From Achromobacter deleyi (GTDB lineage: Bacteria > Pseudomonadota > Gammaproteobacteria > Burkholderiales > Burkholderiaceae_B), in the NCBI RefSeq assembly GCF_016127315.1, contig NZ_CP065997.1:1054001-1118000 (forward strand): 64,000 nt of DNA. Reading direction: 5' to 3'. The notes beneath the pieces were generated by a model that saw only the letters and a list, made by a program, of their open reading frames with translations, did no database searches and was not told the DNA's origin. The position numbers and the translations under genes are program-made. Of this stretch, positions 1 through 8,851 are shown one piece after another; the stretch's first letter is position 1, and every line of letters begins with the position of its first letter.

Positions 1-548
1 CGCCGGCGCTGCGCGCCCTGGCGTTTTCCGACCTGGAACTGCCGCTGGAAATCAACGCGGTCAACACCCGCCAGACCATGCTCGCCCCCAAGGTCGAAGC
101 CCGCCTGGCCCAGGAACTGCAACTGAGCAAGTCCGACTGTGTGCTGGAAATCGGCACCGGCTCCGGCTACCAGGCCGCGCTGCTGGGCTACCTGGCGCAA
201 CAGGTCACCTCGGTCGAGATCGACAGCCGCCTGGTCACGTTCGCGCAGCAGAACCTGCAGATGAACAACGTCACCAACGTCAAGGTCGAGACCGGCGACG
301 GCCGCAACGGCTGGGGCTCCACCGAATACGACGCGATCCTGGTGACCGGCTCGGTGCCGGTCGTGCCGGACGCGCTCAAGTACCAATTGCGCGTCGGCGG
401 CCGCCTGGTCGTCGTCGTCGGCCAGGCCCCCGTCATGACGGCCTGTCGCATCACCCGCACCACCGCCGCCAGCTTCGAGACCGTCAATCTGTTCGAAACG
501 GTCATCAAGCCCCTGCGCGGCGCCACGGTGTCGCAGTTCAAGTTCTGA
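1..548 (+). CDS. Protein-L-isoaspartate O-methyltransferase family protein (5' end outside window)
   Basis: The reading frame is open from the left edge (first full codon at base 3) to a TGA at 546-548, so only the C-terminal ~180 residues are present. The SAM-binding motif I reads VLEIGTGSGYQAA, and the upstream NTRQTMLAPKVEARL segment matches the substrate-side motif of the Pcm family. The family methylates isoaspartyl residues in damaged proteins, but the copy next to tolC in this bacterial group is a divergent member and its substrate is not evident. A Met at base 78 is internal, because homology starts before it. It lies 104 bp upstream of tolC on the same strand and is probably co-transcribed with it. 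The intervening DNA holds a GC hairpin (585-602) without a T-run. Confidence 0.85.
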   Translation, partial: PALRALAFSDLELPLEINAVNTRQTMLAPKVEARLAQELQLSKSDCVLEIGTGSGYQAALLGYLAQQVTSVEIDSRLVTFAQQNLQMNNVTNVKVETGDGRNGWGSTEYDAILVTGSVPVVPDALKYQLRVGGRLVVVVGQAPVMTACRITRTTAASFETVNLFETVIKPLRGATVSQFKF

Positions 549-652
549 GTCCCGCCGGCGGCGGCCACGCGGCCCCGCCCTTGCGGCCCGCCTGCGCGGG
601 CCGGCAACCGGACCCCGACTCCCTGGAGCAACACCCCACCACCTGACAGATC

Positions 653-1984
653 ATGCGCGTCCGACTGCTTACGGCTTTACTGGTTTTTACCTCCGCCGCA
701 AGTGTCGGCCCGTCTGTCGCGTGCGCGCAGAATCTGTTGCAGGTGTGGCAGTCCGCCCTCGGCAACGACCCCATCTATGCCTCGGCCCGCGCCAACTACC
801 GCGCCGGCCTGGAAAAGGAACCGCAGGCGCGCGCCCTGCTGCTGCCCGAAGTCTCGGCCGGCGTCGGCGGCGCCTACCAGGAAACCCGCAGCACCCGCGG
901 CCTGAACATGGCCTACAGCGGCGGCCGCGGCGTCTGGGACCTGGCGCTGACCCAGCCGCTGTTCGACTGGGGCCGCTGGCAGAACTACGAGCAGTCCAAG
1001 CTCATCGTCGCCGACGTCGAAGTGCAGTTGCAGCAGGCCTACCAGGACTTGCTGCTGCGCGTGGCCGACGCCTATTTCAACGTGCTGTACGCCCAGGACA
1101 CCCTGGCCGCGACCGAGGCCGAGAAAGCCGCCGTGGCCGGCCAGCTGGAGTCCGCCAAGCGCAATTTCGAGCTGGGCAACGCCACCATCACCGACACCTA
1201 CGAGGCGCAGGCGCGCTACGACCTGGTGGTGGCCCAGGAACTGCGCCTGCAGAACGACCTGGACGTGCGCCGCGACGAGCTGGCCAAGATCATCGGCGGC
1301 CCGCCCGGCGCGCTGGCCGAGCTGCCGCAGGGCGTGCAGCTGCCCGCGCCGCAGCCGGCCCGCGTGACCGACTGGAGCAACCAGGCCGAATCGTCCAGCC
1401 TGGACGTCTTGCGCGCCCAGCTGCTGACCCGCATCGCCGGACGCCAGATCCAGATCGCCAAGAGCGGCCACTACCCCACCCTGAACCTGCGCGCCACCAG
1501 CGGCAGCGCCAGCGACGCGGTGATGCGCAACGCCGCGCCGGGCAAGCCGATCGACAGCACCATCGGCGTGGTGCTGTCGATTCCGTTGTATTCGGGCGGC
1601 GGGGTGTCCTCGCAGGTCACCGAGAAGGTGCAGCTCGAACAGAAGGCCCGCTACGATTTCGAGGCGGCGCGGCGCCAGGCGGTACAGGCCGCGCGCCAGT
1701 ACTACACCGGCGTCACCAGCGGCCTGGCGCGCATCCAGGCGCTCGAGGCCGGCGAGAAATCCAGCCGCGCCGCGGTCGAGGCCAACCGCACCGGCTACGA
1801 AGTGGGCGTGCGCATCAACCTGGACGTGCTCAACGCCCAGCAGCAGCTCTATGCCACCCAGCGCGACCTGGCGCTGGCGCGCTACAGCACGGTGCTGTCC
1901 GGGCTGCGTCTGAAGGCCACCAGCGGCATCCTGGCCGAGTCCGACCTGGACGCCATCAACCGGCTGCTGCGCGAGCCGCGCTGA
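653..1984 (+). CDS. tolC: TolC family outer-membrane efflux/secretion channel
   Basis: The 443-residue protein has a Sec signal peptide (hydrophobic residues ~5-20, cleavage likely after SVACA) and two tandem outer-membrane-efflux repeats of coiled-coil type. Visible landmarks are the N-terminal LLQVWQSALGNDP segment, the first repeat's YADLLLRVADAYFNVL-like helix and the second repeat's IGVVLSIPLYSGG. Length and order fit the TolC subfamily used by type I secretion and RND/MFS exporters. It acts as a trimeric outer-membrane duct that docks with periplasmic adaptors. No exporter partner is adjacent, so it probably serves several systems, as TolC does elsewhere. It follows the methyltransferase gene and converges with rfaE2, 12 bp away. 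Confidence 0.92.
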   Translation: MRVRLLTALLVFTSAASVGPSVACAQNLLQVWQSALGNDPIYASARANYRAGLEKEPQARALLLPEVSAGVGGAYQETRSTRGLNMAYSGGRGVWDLALTQPLFDWGRWQNYEQSKLIVADVEVQLQQAYQDLLLRVADAYFNVLYAQDTLAATEAEKAAVAGQLESAKRNFELGNATITDTYEAQARYDLVVAQELRLQNDLDVRRDELAKIIGGPPGALAELPQGVQLPAPQPARVTDWSNQAESSSLDVLRAQLLTRIAGRQIQIAKSGHYPTLNLRATSGSASDAVMRNAAPGKPIDSTIGVVLSIPLYSGGGVSSQVTEKVQLEQKARYDFEAARRQAVQAARQYYTGVTSGLARIQALEAGEKSSRAAVEANRTGYEVGVRINLDVLNAQQQLYATQRDLALARYSTVLSGLRLKATSGILAESDLDAINRLLREPR

Positions 1985-1996
1985 CCGCCAACGCGG

Positions 1997-2485
1997 TCAG
2001 TTGCCCTGGATCTTCTTGACCAGCGCCGTGGTCGAGCGCTCGAACTCGAACGGGATCGCCACCGCGCGGCCGCCCCAGGTCTTGACCAGGGCCGTCTCGG
2101 GCAGTTTTTCCATGTCGTAGTCGCCGCCCTTGACGATCAGGTCCGGCTTGAGCTGGCCGATCAGGGCCTCGGGCGTGTCCTCGTGGAAGGACGTGACCAC
2201 CGTGACGAAGCCCAGCGCCGCCAGCAGCGCGGCGCGGTCTTCCATGCGGTTCAGGGGACGCTCGGCGCCCTTGCCCAGGCGCCGCACCGATTCATCGGTG
2301 TTGACCGCCACGACCAGCGTGGCGCCCAGCTGGGCGGCCTGGTCCAGGTAGGTGGCGTGGCCCCGATGCAGGATGTCGAAGACGCCGTTGGTGAACACCA
2401 GCGGCCGCGGCAGGCGGCCGGCGGCAACGGCGGCGACGCAGTCGTCGCGGGACAGGACTTTGGATTCGAAGCGGGCGGCTGGCAT
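1997..2485 (-). CDS. rfaE2: D-glycero-beta-D-manno-heptose 1-phosphate adenylyltransferase
   Basis: The 162-residue protein carries the nucleotidyltransferase signature FTNGVFDILHRGHATYL, with the HxGH-type catalytic motif at residues 40-43 and the C-terminal ERSTTALVKKI typical of RfaE2. It transfers AMP to heptose-1-phosphate to make ADP-heptose for the LPS inner core. In E. coli this is the C-terminal half of bifunctional HldE. Here it is a separate enzyme, as in other betaproteobacteria, so the kinase half (rfaE1) must lie elsewhere. It converges with tolC. Confidence 0.93.
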   Translation of the reverse strand: MPAARFESKVLSRDDCVAAVAAGRLPRPLVFTNGVFDILHRGHATYLDQAAQLGATLVVAVNTDESVRRLGKGAERPLNRMEDRAALLAALGFVTVVTSFHEDTPEALIGQLKPDLIVKGGDYDMEKLPETALVKTWGGRAVAIPFEFERSTTALVKKIQGN

Positions 2486-2574
2486 GCCGCGATTGTACGA
2501 CGGCGGCCGCGGCCGCCGTCACCCTTCAGCGGGCGCGTCCGGCCGGGGCCGGGGCGCGCCGCCCTCCCGCCGGA

Positions 2575-3453
2575 TCAGGCGCCGGCCAGGATGATTTCCT
2601 TTTCCTTCGGCACCACCAGCGCGGTCATTTCCTTGCGGTAGCGGTTCAGGTCCTTGACCGTCTCGAAGCTGCGATCCATCAGCTTGGACAGGATGTGCAG
2701 GATGCGGGTGGCGACCTTCTGCTCCCAGACGCCGTCGAAGCGGATCTGGCTGTCCAGCCAATGCTCCAGCCAGCCCGGCTCGGGCAGGCGCGACTGCACC
2801 GTGTCGTTGGGGAACAGGTCCTTGTTGACGTGCAGGTTGGTCGGATGCAGCGCCTGCTGGGTGCGGCCGGCCGAGGCCATCAGCACGCCGATCTTCGAGA
2901 ACGCCATGCGCGCCTGGACGCTGGTGTCTTCGCCACGGTTGTGCAGCGCGCGGCGCATGTATTGCAGGTAGGCGCCGGCATGGCGGGCCTCGTCCTGCGC
3001 CACGGTCTTGTAGATCGACTTGATGACCGGCTCGGTGTGCCATTCGGCGGCGCGGCGGTACCAGTGGTTCAGGCGCACTTCGCCGCAGAAGTGCAGCATC
3101 AGCGTTTCCAGCTCGGGCGCGACGTCGAATTCGAAGCGCACGTTGTGCAGCTCTTCTTCGGTGGGCACTAGGTCGGGACGGAAGCGGCGCAGGTATTCGA
3201 TCAGCACCAGGGAATGCTTCTGTTCTTCGAAGAACCACACCGACATGAACGCGCAGAAATCGCTGTCGCCGCGATTGTCGCGCAGGAACATCTCGGTGGC
3301 CGGCAGCGCGGCCCACTCGGTGATGGCGTTCATCTTGATCGTGTGCGCCTGCTCGTCCGAGAGCTTGCTGCGATCGAAATCGCCCCAGGGAATATCGTGC
3401 GCCATGTTCCAGCGCACCGCTTCCATGGTCTTGAAGAGTTCAGGATAAAGCAT
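2575..3453 (-). CDS. Ferritin-like diiron-carboxylate protein
   Basis: The 292-residue, mostly helical protein has two EXXH motifs: EEQKH (metal E77/H80 in this numbering) and DEARH (E155/H158). Further acidic residues near 46 and 125 complete a four-helix diiron site like those of acyl-ACP desaturases and ferritin-like oxygenases. The ATG at 3453 was chosen because AAGGGC lies just upstream; an in-frame start 27 codons earlier gives an unlikely Arg-rich leader. No signal peptide or membrane segment is seen, so it should be cytoplasmic. Its substrate is unknown. A 16-nt dyad (3585-3600) lies in its upstream region. It may be an oxygenase or desaturase-like enzyme; an iron-storage role is less likely given its monomer length. 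Confidence 0.75.
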   Translation of the reverse strand: MLYPELFKTMEAVRWNMAHDIPWGDFDRSKLSDEQAHTIKMNAITEWAALPATEMFLRDNRGDSDFCAFMSVWFFEEQKHSLVLIEYLRRFRPDLVPTEEELHNVRFEFDVAPELETLMLHFCGEVRLNHWYRRAAEWHTEPVIKSIYKTVAQDEARHAGAYLQYMRRALHNRGEDTSVQARMAFSKIGVLMASAGRTQQALHPTNLHVNKDLFPNDTVQSRLPEPGWLEHWLDSQIRFDGVWEQKVATRILHILSKLMDRSFETVKDLNRYRKEMTALVVPKEKEIILAGA

Positions 3454-3584
3454 GTTCTGCCCTTGTTTTCGTCCCGCTAGTGGGGCTATAGAAATTGATG
3501 AATGGCGCACGCGCTTGCCGGCGTGACGCTGCATTGGCCGCCGCAGCGCTATTTTTCGCCGTCTCCCGCGAAGCTATGATGACC

Positions 3585-3600
3585 GTTTCATGAATGAAAC
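3585..3600. promoter_or_regulatory. Dyad upstream of the ferritin-like gene
   Basis: GTTTCAT-GA-ATGAAAC is a perfect inverted repeat with a 2-nt centre. It lies about 130 bp upstream of the ferritin-like start, between that gene and the 3' end of ubiB. There is no T-run on either side, so an operator is more likely than a terminator. The binding protein is unknown. Confidence 0.4.
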
Positions 3601-3635
3601 ATGACAGGAGGATCGCACTTACACCATCGCGCCGC

Positions 3636-5189
3636 CTATCGGGTCAATGCCCACAACGCCACCCCGATACCCAGGGCCAGCACGCCAACCAGCGCCGCGA
3701 TCAGCCGGTTGCTCTGTTCCTTGGCCCGCCGTAACTGCACCATCTCGGCCAGCAGGGCCGGCGAGACGTTCGGGCGATTCAGATGGTCGTGGACCAGCCT
3801 GGGAAGCGCCGGCAGCATTTGCGACCACTGCGCGGCTTCTTTTTCCAGGCTCTGCCGCAGGCCCTTGAACCCGACGCGCTGACGCATCCAGCGTTCCAGG
3901 TAGGGCTTGGCGGTCTTCCAGAGATCCAGGTTGGGGTCGAGCTGCCGCCCCAGGCCTTCGACGTTCAGCAACGTCTTCTGCAGCAGCACCAGCTGCGGCT
4001 GGATCTCCACATTGAACCGGCGCGAGGTCTGGAACAGGCGCAACAGCACCTGGCCCAGCGAAATCTCGGACAACGGCCGGTCAAAATACGGTTCGCAGAC
4101 GGCGCGCACCGCGCCCTCCAGCTCTTCCTCGCGGGTGTCGGGCGGTACCCAGCCCGACTCGATGTGCAACTGCGCCACGCGGCGGTAGTCGCGGTGGAAG
4201 AAGGCCAGGAAGTTCTGCGCCAGGTAGTTCTTGTCGAATTCCGACAACGAGCCGACGATGCCGAAGTCCAGGGCGATGTAGCTGCCCAGCGTCTCGGGCC
4301 GGTCGGACACGTAGATGTTGCCCGGGTGCATGTCGGCGTGGAAGAAGCCGTCCGTGAACACCTGGGTGAAGAAGATCTCGACGCCGGTGCGCGCCAGCGT
4401 CGGGATGTCGATGCCGGCGGCGCGCATGCGCTCGACCTGGCCCACCGGCACGCCGTACATGCGCTGCATGGTGAAGACCGTGGACGCGGTGTATTCCCAG
4501 ATGACCTCGGGCACCATCAGCATGTCGCCGCGGCCGGACTCCGGGCCGAAGTTGCGGCGCAGCTGGCTGCAGTTGGAGGCCTCGCGCACCAGGTCCAGTT
4601 CGTCGTGCAGATACTTGTCGAACTCGGCCACCACCTCGCGCGGCTTGAGCCGGCGGCCATCGGCGCCCAGGCGCTCGATGATGCGGGCCACGATCTTGAG
4701 CAGCGACAGGTCTTTCTCGATGATGCTGAGCATGCCCGGGCGCAGCACCTTGACCGCCACCTCGCGGCCATCGTGCAGCACCGCGAAGTGCACCTGGGCG
4801 ATGGAGGCCGACGCCACCGGGTCGACCTGGAACTGCGCGAACAGCTTTTCGGGCGGCGCGCCCAGCGCGGCCTCGATGCAGGCGGCGGCCTGGGCCGACG
4901 GGAACGGCGGCACGCGGTCCTGCAGCAGCGCCAGCTCGTTGGCGATGTCGGCGGGAATGAGGTCGCGGCGGGTGGACAGCACCTGGCCGAACTTCACGAA
5001 GATCGGGCCCAGCGATTCCAGCGCCAGGCGCAGCCGCTGGCCGCGCGGCTGGCGCGGCCGGGTGCCCAGGCGGATGACGCGCAGCAGGCAGGTGGCCAGC
5101 GGATGGTTCAGGCTGGACAGCACCAGCTCGTCCAGACCGTAGCGCAGCGAAACCAGGATGATGCGAAGCAGGCGCAGCAAGGGGAACAT
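3636..5189 (-). CDS. ubiB: Ubiquinone biosynthesis atypical kinase/ATPase UbiB
   Basis: The 517-residue protein has the ADCK/UbiB features in order: the KxGQ motif (VKFGQ, about residues 65-69), the [11 protein letters not shown]la-rich loop, the VAVKV lysine, HADMHPGN and the ALDFG metal-binding motif. Hydrophobic helices at the C-terminus ([18 protein letters not shown]) give the usual membrane anchor. UbiB supports the hydroxylation stages of aerobic coenzyme Q synthesis, probably by ATP-dependent lipid handling. It starts 3 bp after ubiJ ends, so the two are translationally coupled, as in E. coli ubiE-ubiJ-ubiB. Confidence 0.95.
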   Translation of the reverse strand: MFPLLRLLRIILVSLRYGLDELVLSSLNHPLATCLLRVIRLGTRPRQPRGQRLRLALESLGPIFVKFGQVLSTRRDLIPADIANELALLQDRVPPFPSAQAAACIEAALGAPPEKLFAQFQVDPVASASIAQVHFAVLHDGREVAVKVLRPGMLSIIEKDLSLLKIVARIIERLGADGRRLKPREVVAEFDKYLHDELDLVREASNCSQLRRNFGPESGRGDMLMVPEVIWEYTASTVFTMQRMYGVPVGQVERMRAAGIDIPTLARTGVEIFFTQVFTDGFFHADMHPGNIYVSDRPETLGSYIALDFGIVGSLSEFDKNYLAQNFLAFFHRDYRRVAQLHIESGWVPPDTREEELEGAVRAVCEPYFDRPLSEISLGQVLLRLFQTSRRFNVEIQPQLVLLQKTLLNVEGLGRQLDPNLDLWKTAKPYLERWMRQRVGFKGLRQSLEKEAAQWSQMLPALPRLVHDHLNRPNVSPALLAEMVQLRRAKEQSNRLIAALVGVLALGIGVALWALTR

Positions 5190-5192
5190 GGG

Positions 5193-5831
5193 TCAGGCGC
5201 CTCGCTTGCCGGCGGCCGTGGCCAGTCGCGATTGCAGGGCGGCGGCCGAGCGCGCCAGCGCGTCGGCGCGGGCGTTCAGCTCGGCCAGGTCCAGGCGCCA
5301 CTGCTCCAGCGCCGGGCGGCCCAGCAGCATGCCGCTCTCTTCGGCCAGGTATTCGGACACGTTCTCGGCCATGCGCTGGCCGGCCTGGCGCGCGCCGCCG
5401 GCGGCCGCGCGCAGCCCGCCAACGATGCGCAGCGCGGGGATGTCTCCCACCAGCCGCGCCAGGCTGTCTTCCGGGTCCCAGCGCAGCTGCTTGGACAGGT
5501 CCGCCACCACCTGCGCCAGCGCGGCGTCGCCGGAGATGTGCGTGGCCTCGGCGAAATCGGGCGCCTCGCCGCCCGCGCCCAGGCGCGGCAGCGGCAGCTT
5601 CTCGGGCGCCACCGTCAGGGTCACGTCGGGCGCCACCGCCGCATCGGCCTGGGCCGCCAGGCCCTCGCTGTCGATGGTCAGGCCCAGGGTGAAGCCGCCC
5701 AGCGCGAAACGCACGGTCTTGCCGGCGTGGCGGGCCAGGCGTTCGCGCGCCCAGTCTTCACGCTTCAACAGGGTGTTGAGCGCGCCGACGGCCAGCCGTG
5801 CAGGAGTGGGCAGAAACGAAAAAGGCAACAT
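5193..5831 (-). CDS. ubiJ: Ubiquinone biosynthesis accessory factor UbiJ (SCP2 domain)
   Basis: The 212-residue protein opens with MLPFSFLPTPARLAVGALN and contains a sterol-carrier-2-like lipid-binding domain (FALGGFTLGLTIDSEG, then the DVTLTVAPEKL strand), followed by a helical, Ala/Arg-rich tail. The family scaffolds the soluble Ubi metabolon with UbiK and holds the polyprenyl intermediates. The ATG at 5831 was chosen to match family starts; the frame extends upstream as a Pro/Arg-rich stretch that looks non-coding. It sits immediately 5' of ubiB. Confidence 0.9.
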   Translation of the reverse strand: MLPFSFLPTPARLAVGALNTLLKREDWARERLARHAGKTVRFALGGFTLGLTIDSEGLAAQADAAVAPDVTLTVAPEKLPLPRLGAGGEAPDFAEATHISGDAALAQVVADLSKQLRWDPEDSLARLVGDIPALRIVGGLRAAAGGARQAGQRMAENVSEYLAEESGMLLGRPALEQWRLDLAELNARADALARSAAALQSRLATAAGKRGA

Positions 5832-5948
5832 GACGGTCCGCGGCCCCGCGAAACGGGGATGACGAAGTTGATGGGTAAATCGGGAGTGTAACGGGTTGGA
5901 TGGGGGTGTGTTCCGGACGGTCTGGACGCGGTTTGCGCCCGCGCATGG

Positions 5949-5971
5949 AAAAACCGGCCCTGAGGGGCCGG
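5949..5971 (-). terminator. Rho-independent terminator after the Tim44-domain gene
   Basis: Read on the minus strand, a CCGGCCCC/GGGCCGG stem with a short loop is followed by TTTTT, 56 bp past the stop of the Tim44-domain gene. It separates that gene from ubiJ, suggesting ubiJB has its own promoter or depends on read-through. Confidence 0.75.
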
Positions 5972-6026
5972 TGGTGGCGGACGGCCGCAAGGCCGCCGCG
6001 ATAGCAGGGGGATGGCGCCAGCCGGA

Positions 6027-7022
6027 TCAGCTGGCGAATTCCACCGGGATCTGCTGGATGCCGGCCAGCAGCCAGCCGCCGTTGGCGGGTTTGAACAGGT
6101 TCCAGACCTCCTCGAAGCGGAAGGCTTCGGCGCCCGGCGCCTCGCGCAGCATGCCCGAGAAGCGCACGCTGGCCAGGTGGCCATCGGACACCGTCTCGAT
6201 GCCCAGCAGCTCGGCGTTCAACAGGACCACTTCAGTCTTGTTGGGGGCCGCGCCACGCTCGGCCAGTTGCGGCTTGAGCTCGGTGATGAGGTCGTCGGTC
6301 AGGTAGTCGCGCAGGCGGTCGGTGCTGCCGCTGTCCCACACGGCCTGGATGCGCACGAACTGGTCCTTGGCCTGCTTCAGGAAGTTGGGCGTGTCGAAAT
6401 CACCCGGCACGAACCAGTTGTTGTCGTCGCCCGCCTTGGGCGTTGCTGCGACCGGGGCCGCTGCGACGGCGGCGGCGACGGGCGCCGCCGCCGGCTTCAG
6501 CGTTTCACGCCACATGGGCTGCTGCTGCGGCTCGCCCGACGCGTTGTTGGCGCCGCCAAAGGCGCCCTGGGTGGCCGGACGCGGCGCGGCGCCACGCAGG
6601 CGGCGGATGATGAACATCACGCCGAACACGACCACGGCGATCAGCAGCGCGGACGACAGGAATTCGGCGAAGGCGCCCGACAGGCCCATGCTCGAGAGCA
6701 GGGCGGCGATGCCCAGGCCGGCGGCGATGCCGGCGATCGGGCCGAGCCAGCGCGACGCGCCGCTCTTGGCGGCAGCGCCCGCGGCGCCGGCCGTGGCGGC
6801 GCCGGCGGCGGCCGGCGCCGCGGTGGCGCCCGCGGTGTTGTTGGCGGCGGCCGGCGGCGTGGTGGCCTGGCGTTGCTGGGTCACATTGGAGGATTGGCGG
6901 CCGACGCTGCTGCCACCGCCGGCGCGGCGGGCTTCGGCGTCAAACGACGCCGTCACCAACGCAGCGCCGGAAATGGCGATGAGCGCCGCGGCGACAAACC
7001 GCGAGAAACAGAATTTGGTCAT
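6027..7022 (-). CDS. Tim44-domain membrane protein
   Basis: The 331-residue protein has an N-terminal signal or anchor helix (FVAAALIAISGAALV), an Ala/Gly-rich low-complexity linker, a transmembrane hairpin around WLGPIAGIAAGLGIAALLSSMG and FAEFLSSALLIAVVVFGVMF, and a C-terminal Tim44-like domain (FVRIQAVWDSGSTDRLRDYLTDDL through FEEVWNLFKP). Mitochondrial Tim44 tethers import motors to the inner membrane; bacterial relatives are membrane-bound with poorly known roles. GGGAG precedes the ATG. It lies between ubiE and ubiJ on the same strand with its own terminator, so a link to quinone synthesis is suggested only by position. Confidence 0.85.
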   Translation of the reverse strand: MTKFCFSRFVAAALIAISGAALVTASFDAEARRAGGGSSVGRQSSNVTQQRQATTPPAAANNTAGATAAPAAAGAATAGAAGAAAKSGASRWLGPIAGIAAGLGIAALLSSMGLSGAFAEFLSSALLIAVVVFGVMFIIRRLRGAAPRPATQGAFGGANNASGEPQQQPMWRETLKPAAAPVAAAVAAAPVAATPKAGDDNNWFVPGDFDTPNFLKQAKDQFVRIQAVWDSGSTDRLRDYLTDDLITELKPQLAERGAAPNKTEVVLLNAELLGIETVSDGHLASVRFSGMLREAPGAEAFRFEEVWNLFKPANGGWLLAGIQQIPVEFAS

Positions 7023-7071
7023 GGATTTGCTCCCTCGTACCCGCGCTTCCCGCTGCCCCGAGCAGCGGAAA

Positions 7072-7133
7072 GCCGCACGGATCGTGCGGCCGTTCAGCGC
7101 GACTTTCTTACAATAATCTGAATGACGTAAGAA
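7072..7133 (-). promoter_or_regulatory. Leader hairpin and dyad upstream of the Tim44-domain gene
   Basis: Two inverted repeats lie in the 180 bp between ubiE and the Tim44-domain gene. One is a perfect 8-bp hairpin, GCCGCACG-GAT-CGTGCGGC (7072-7090), likely in the 5' leader. The other is a wider dyad, TTCTTAC-N15-GTAAGAA (7105-7133), in an AT-rich patch that fits a promoter/operator. No binding protein can be assigned. Confidence 0.4.
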
Positions 7134-7202
7134 TAACGGACAAGCCGTCGCCCCACAAGTTCCCCCCGGGACGAAGAAAAGCCGTGTCGGACCCCGGGAC
7201 GT

Positions 7203-7979
7203 TCAGCCCAGGCGCACACCCTCGTGCAGGGCGGCGATGCCGGCCGTCAGGTTGAAGTACTGCACCCGCTCCAGGCCGGCGGTGCGCAGCATGTCCGCCA
7301 GGGTGTCCTGGTCGGGGTGCATGCGGATGGATTCCGCCAGGTAGCGGTAGCTGGCTTCGTCCTTGGCCACGGTCTTGCCCAGCCAGGGCAGCACGTTGAA
7401 GGAATACCAGTCGTAGGCCGGCGCCAGCGGTTTGGCGATGCGGGAGAATTCCAGCACCAGCAGCTTGCCGCCCGGCTTGAGCACGCGGGTCATTTCGGCC
7501 AGCGCGCGGTCCTTGTGAGTCATGTTGCGCAGGCCGAAGGCCACGCTGACGCGGTCGAAATAACCCGTCGGGAACGGCAGGCGCTCGGCGTCACAGACGG
7601 CCGTGGGCACCAGCAGGCCGGCGTCGGCCAGGCGGTCGCGGCCGACCCGCAGCATCGAGTCGTTGATGTCGGTCAGCCAGACCTCGCCGGTGGGGCCGGC
7701 GCGCTTGGCGAACGCCTTGGCCAGGTCGCCGGTGCCGCCGGCGATGTCCAGCACCTTCATGCCGGGGCGGATGGCCGCGCGGCCGATGGTGAAGGCCTTC
7801 CAGACGCGGTGCAGGCCGGCCGACATGAAATCATTCATGATGTCGTAGCGCTGGGCCACGGAATGGAAGACTTCGGCGACTTTGCGGGCCTTGTCGTGTT
7901 CCGGCACCGATTGGAAGCCGAAATGCGTCGATTGGGAGGCGGAATCCGCGGAATGTTGCGATTCGGAGGGGTTTTGCAT
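7203..7979 (-). CDS. ubiE: Demethylmenaquinone/2-methoxy-6-polyprenyl-1,4-benzoquinol methyltransferase
   Basis: The 258-residue class I SAM methyltransferase has motif I as [15 protein letters not shown], followed by LTDINDSML and the UbiE hallmark [16 protein letters not shown]. It performs the C-methylation step of ubiquinone (and menaquinone, where present). The start at 7979 begins MQNPSES; the frame runs further upstream but that part overlaps the divergent phoB promoter region and looks non-coding. It is divergent from phoB and heads the minus-strand ubi region. Confidence 0.95.
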   Translation of the reverse strand: MQNPSESQHSADSASQSTHFGFQSVPEHDKARKVAEVFHSVAQRYDIMNDFMSAGLHRVWKAFTIGRAAIRPGMKVLDIAGGTGDLAKAFAKRAGPTGEVWLTDINDSMLRVGRDRLADAGLLVPTAVCDAERLPFPTGYFDRVSVAFGLRNMTHKDRALAEMTRVLKPGGKLLVLEFSRIAKPLAPAYDWYSFNVLPWLGKTVAKDEASYRYLAESIRMHPDQDTLADMLRTAGLERVQYFNLTAGIAALHEGVRLG

Positions 7980-8059
7980 GGTGAATTCCCGATATATCGT
8001 CCAATGGTAGCCTATCGGGGCCGGCCAGACGCCGCCTGCGGGACCGGGAACACGCGCTT

Positions 8060-8093
8060 TGGTCACATACCTGAAATATTGCGGCCATACTAT
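8060..8093 (+). promoter_or_regulatory. phoB: Possible Pho box and -10 for phoB
   Basis: Two degenerate 7-mers, TGGTCAC (8060) and CTGAAAT (8071), have the 11-bp spacing of Pho-box half sites (consensus CTGTCAT). Ten bases downstream is TACTAT (8088-8093), a fair -10. That geometry is typical of PhoB-activated promoters where the box replaces -35. Each half site matches only about 4 of 7 bases, so this is tentative. Confidence 0.35.
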
Positions 8094-8140
8094 CGCAATG
8101 TTCGCGCCGCGCCGGCGCTCCGAAGCGTGCCCTATTCGCC

Positions 8141-8839
<699 letters not shown>

Positions 8840-8851
8840 AACTCCCGCACG

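Noticed and set aside
585..602. GC hairpin between the methyltransferase gene and tolC as a terminator
   Set aside because: There is no T-run, and the two genes look co-transcribed.
3783..5891. A 702-residue open frame on the plus strand across ubiB and ubiJ
   Set aside because: It is antisense to two well-supported ubi genes, His/Gln/Ala-rich and without domains; long antisense frames are expected at this GC content.
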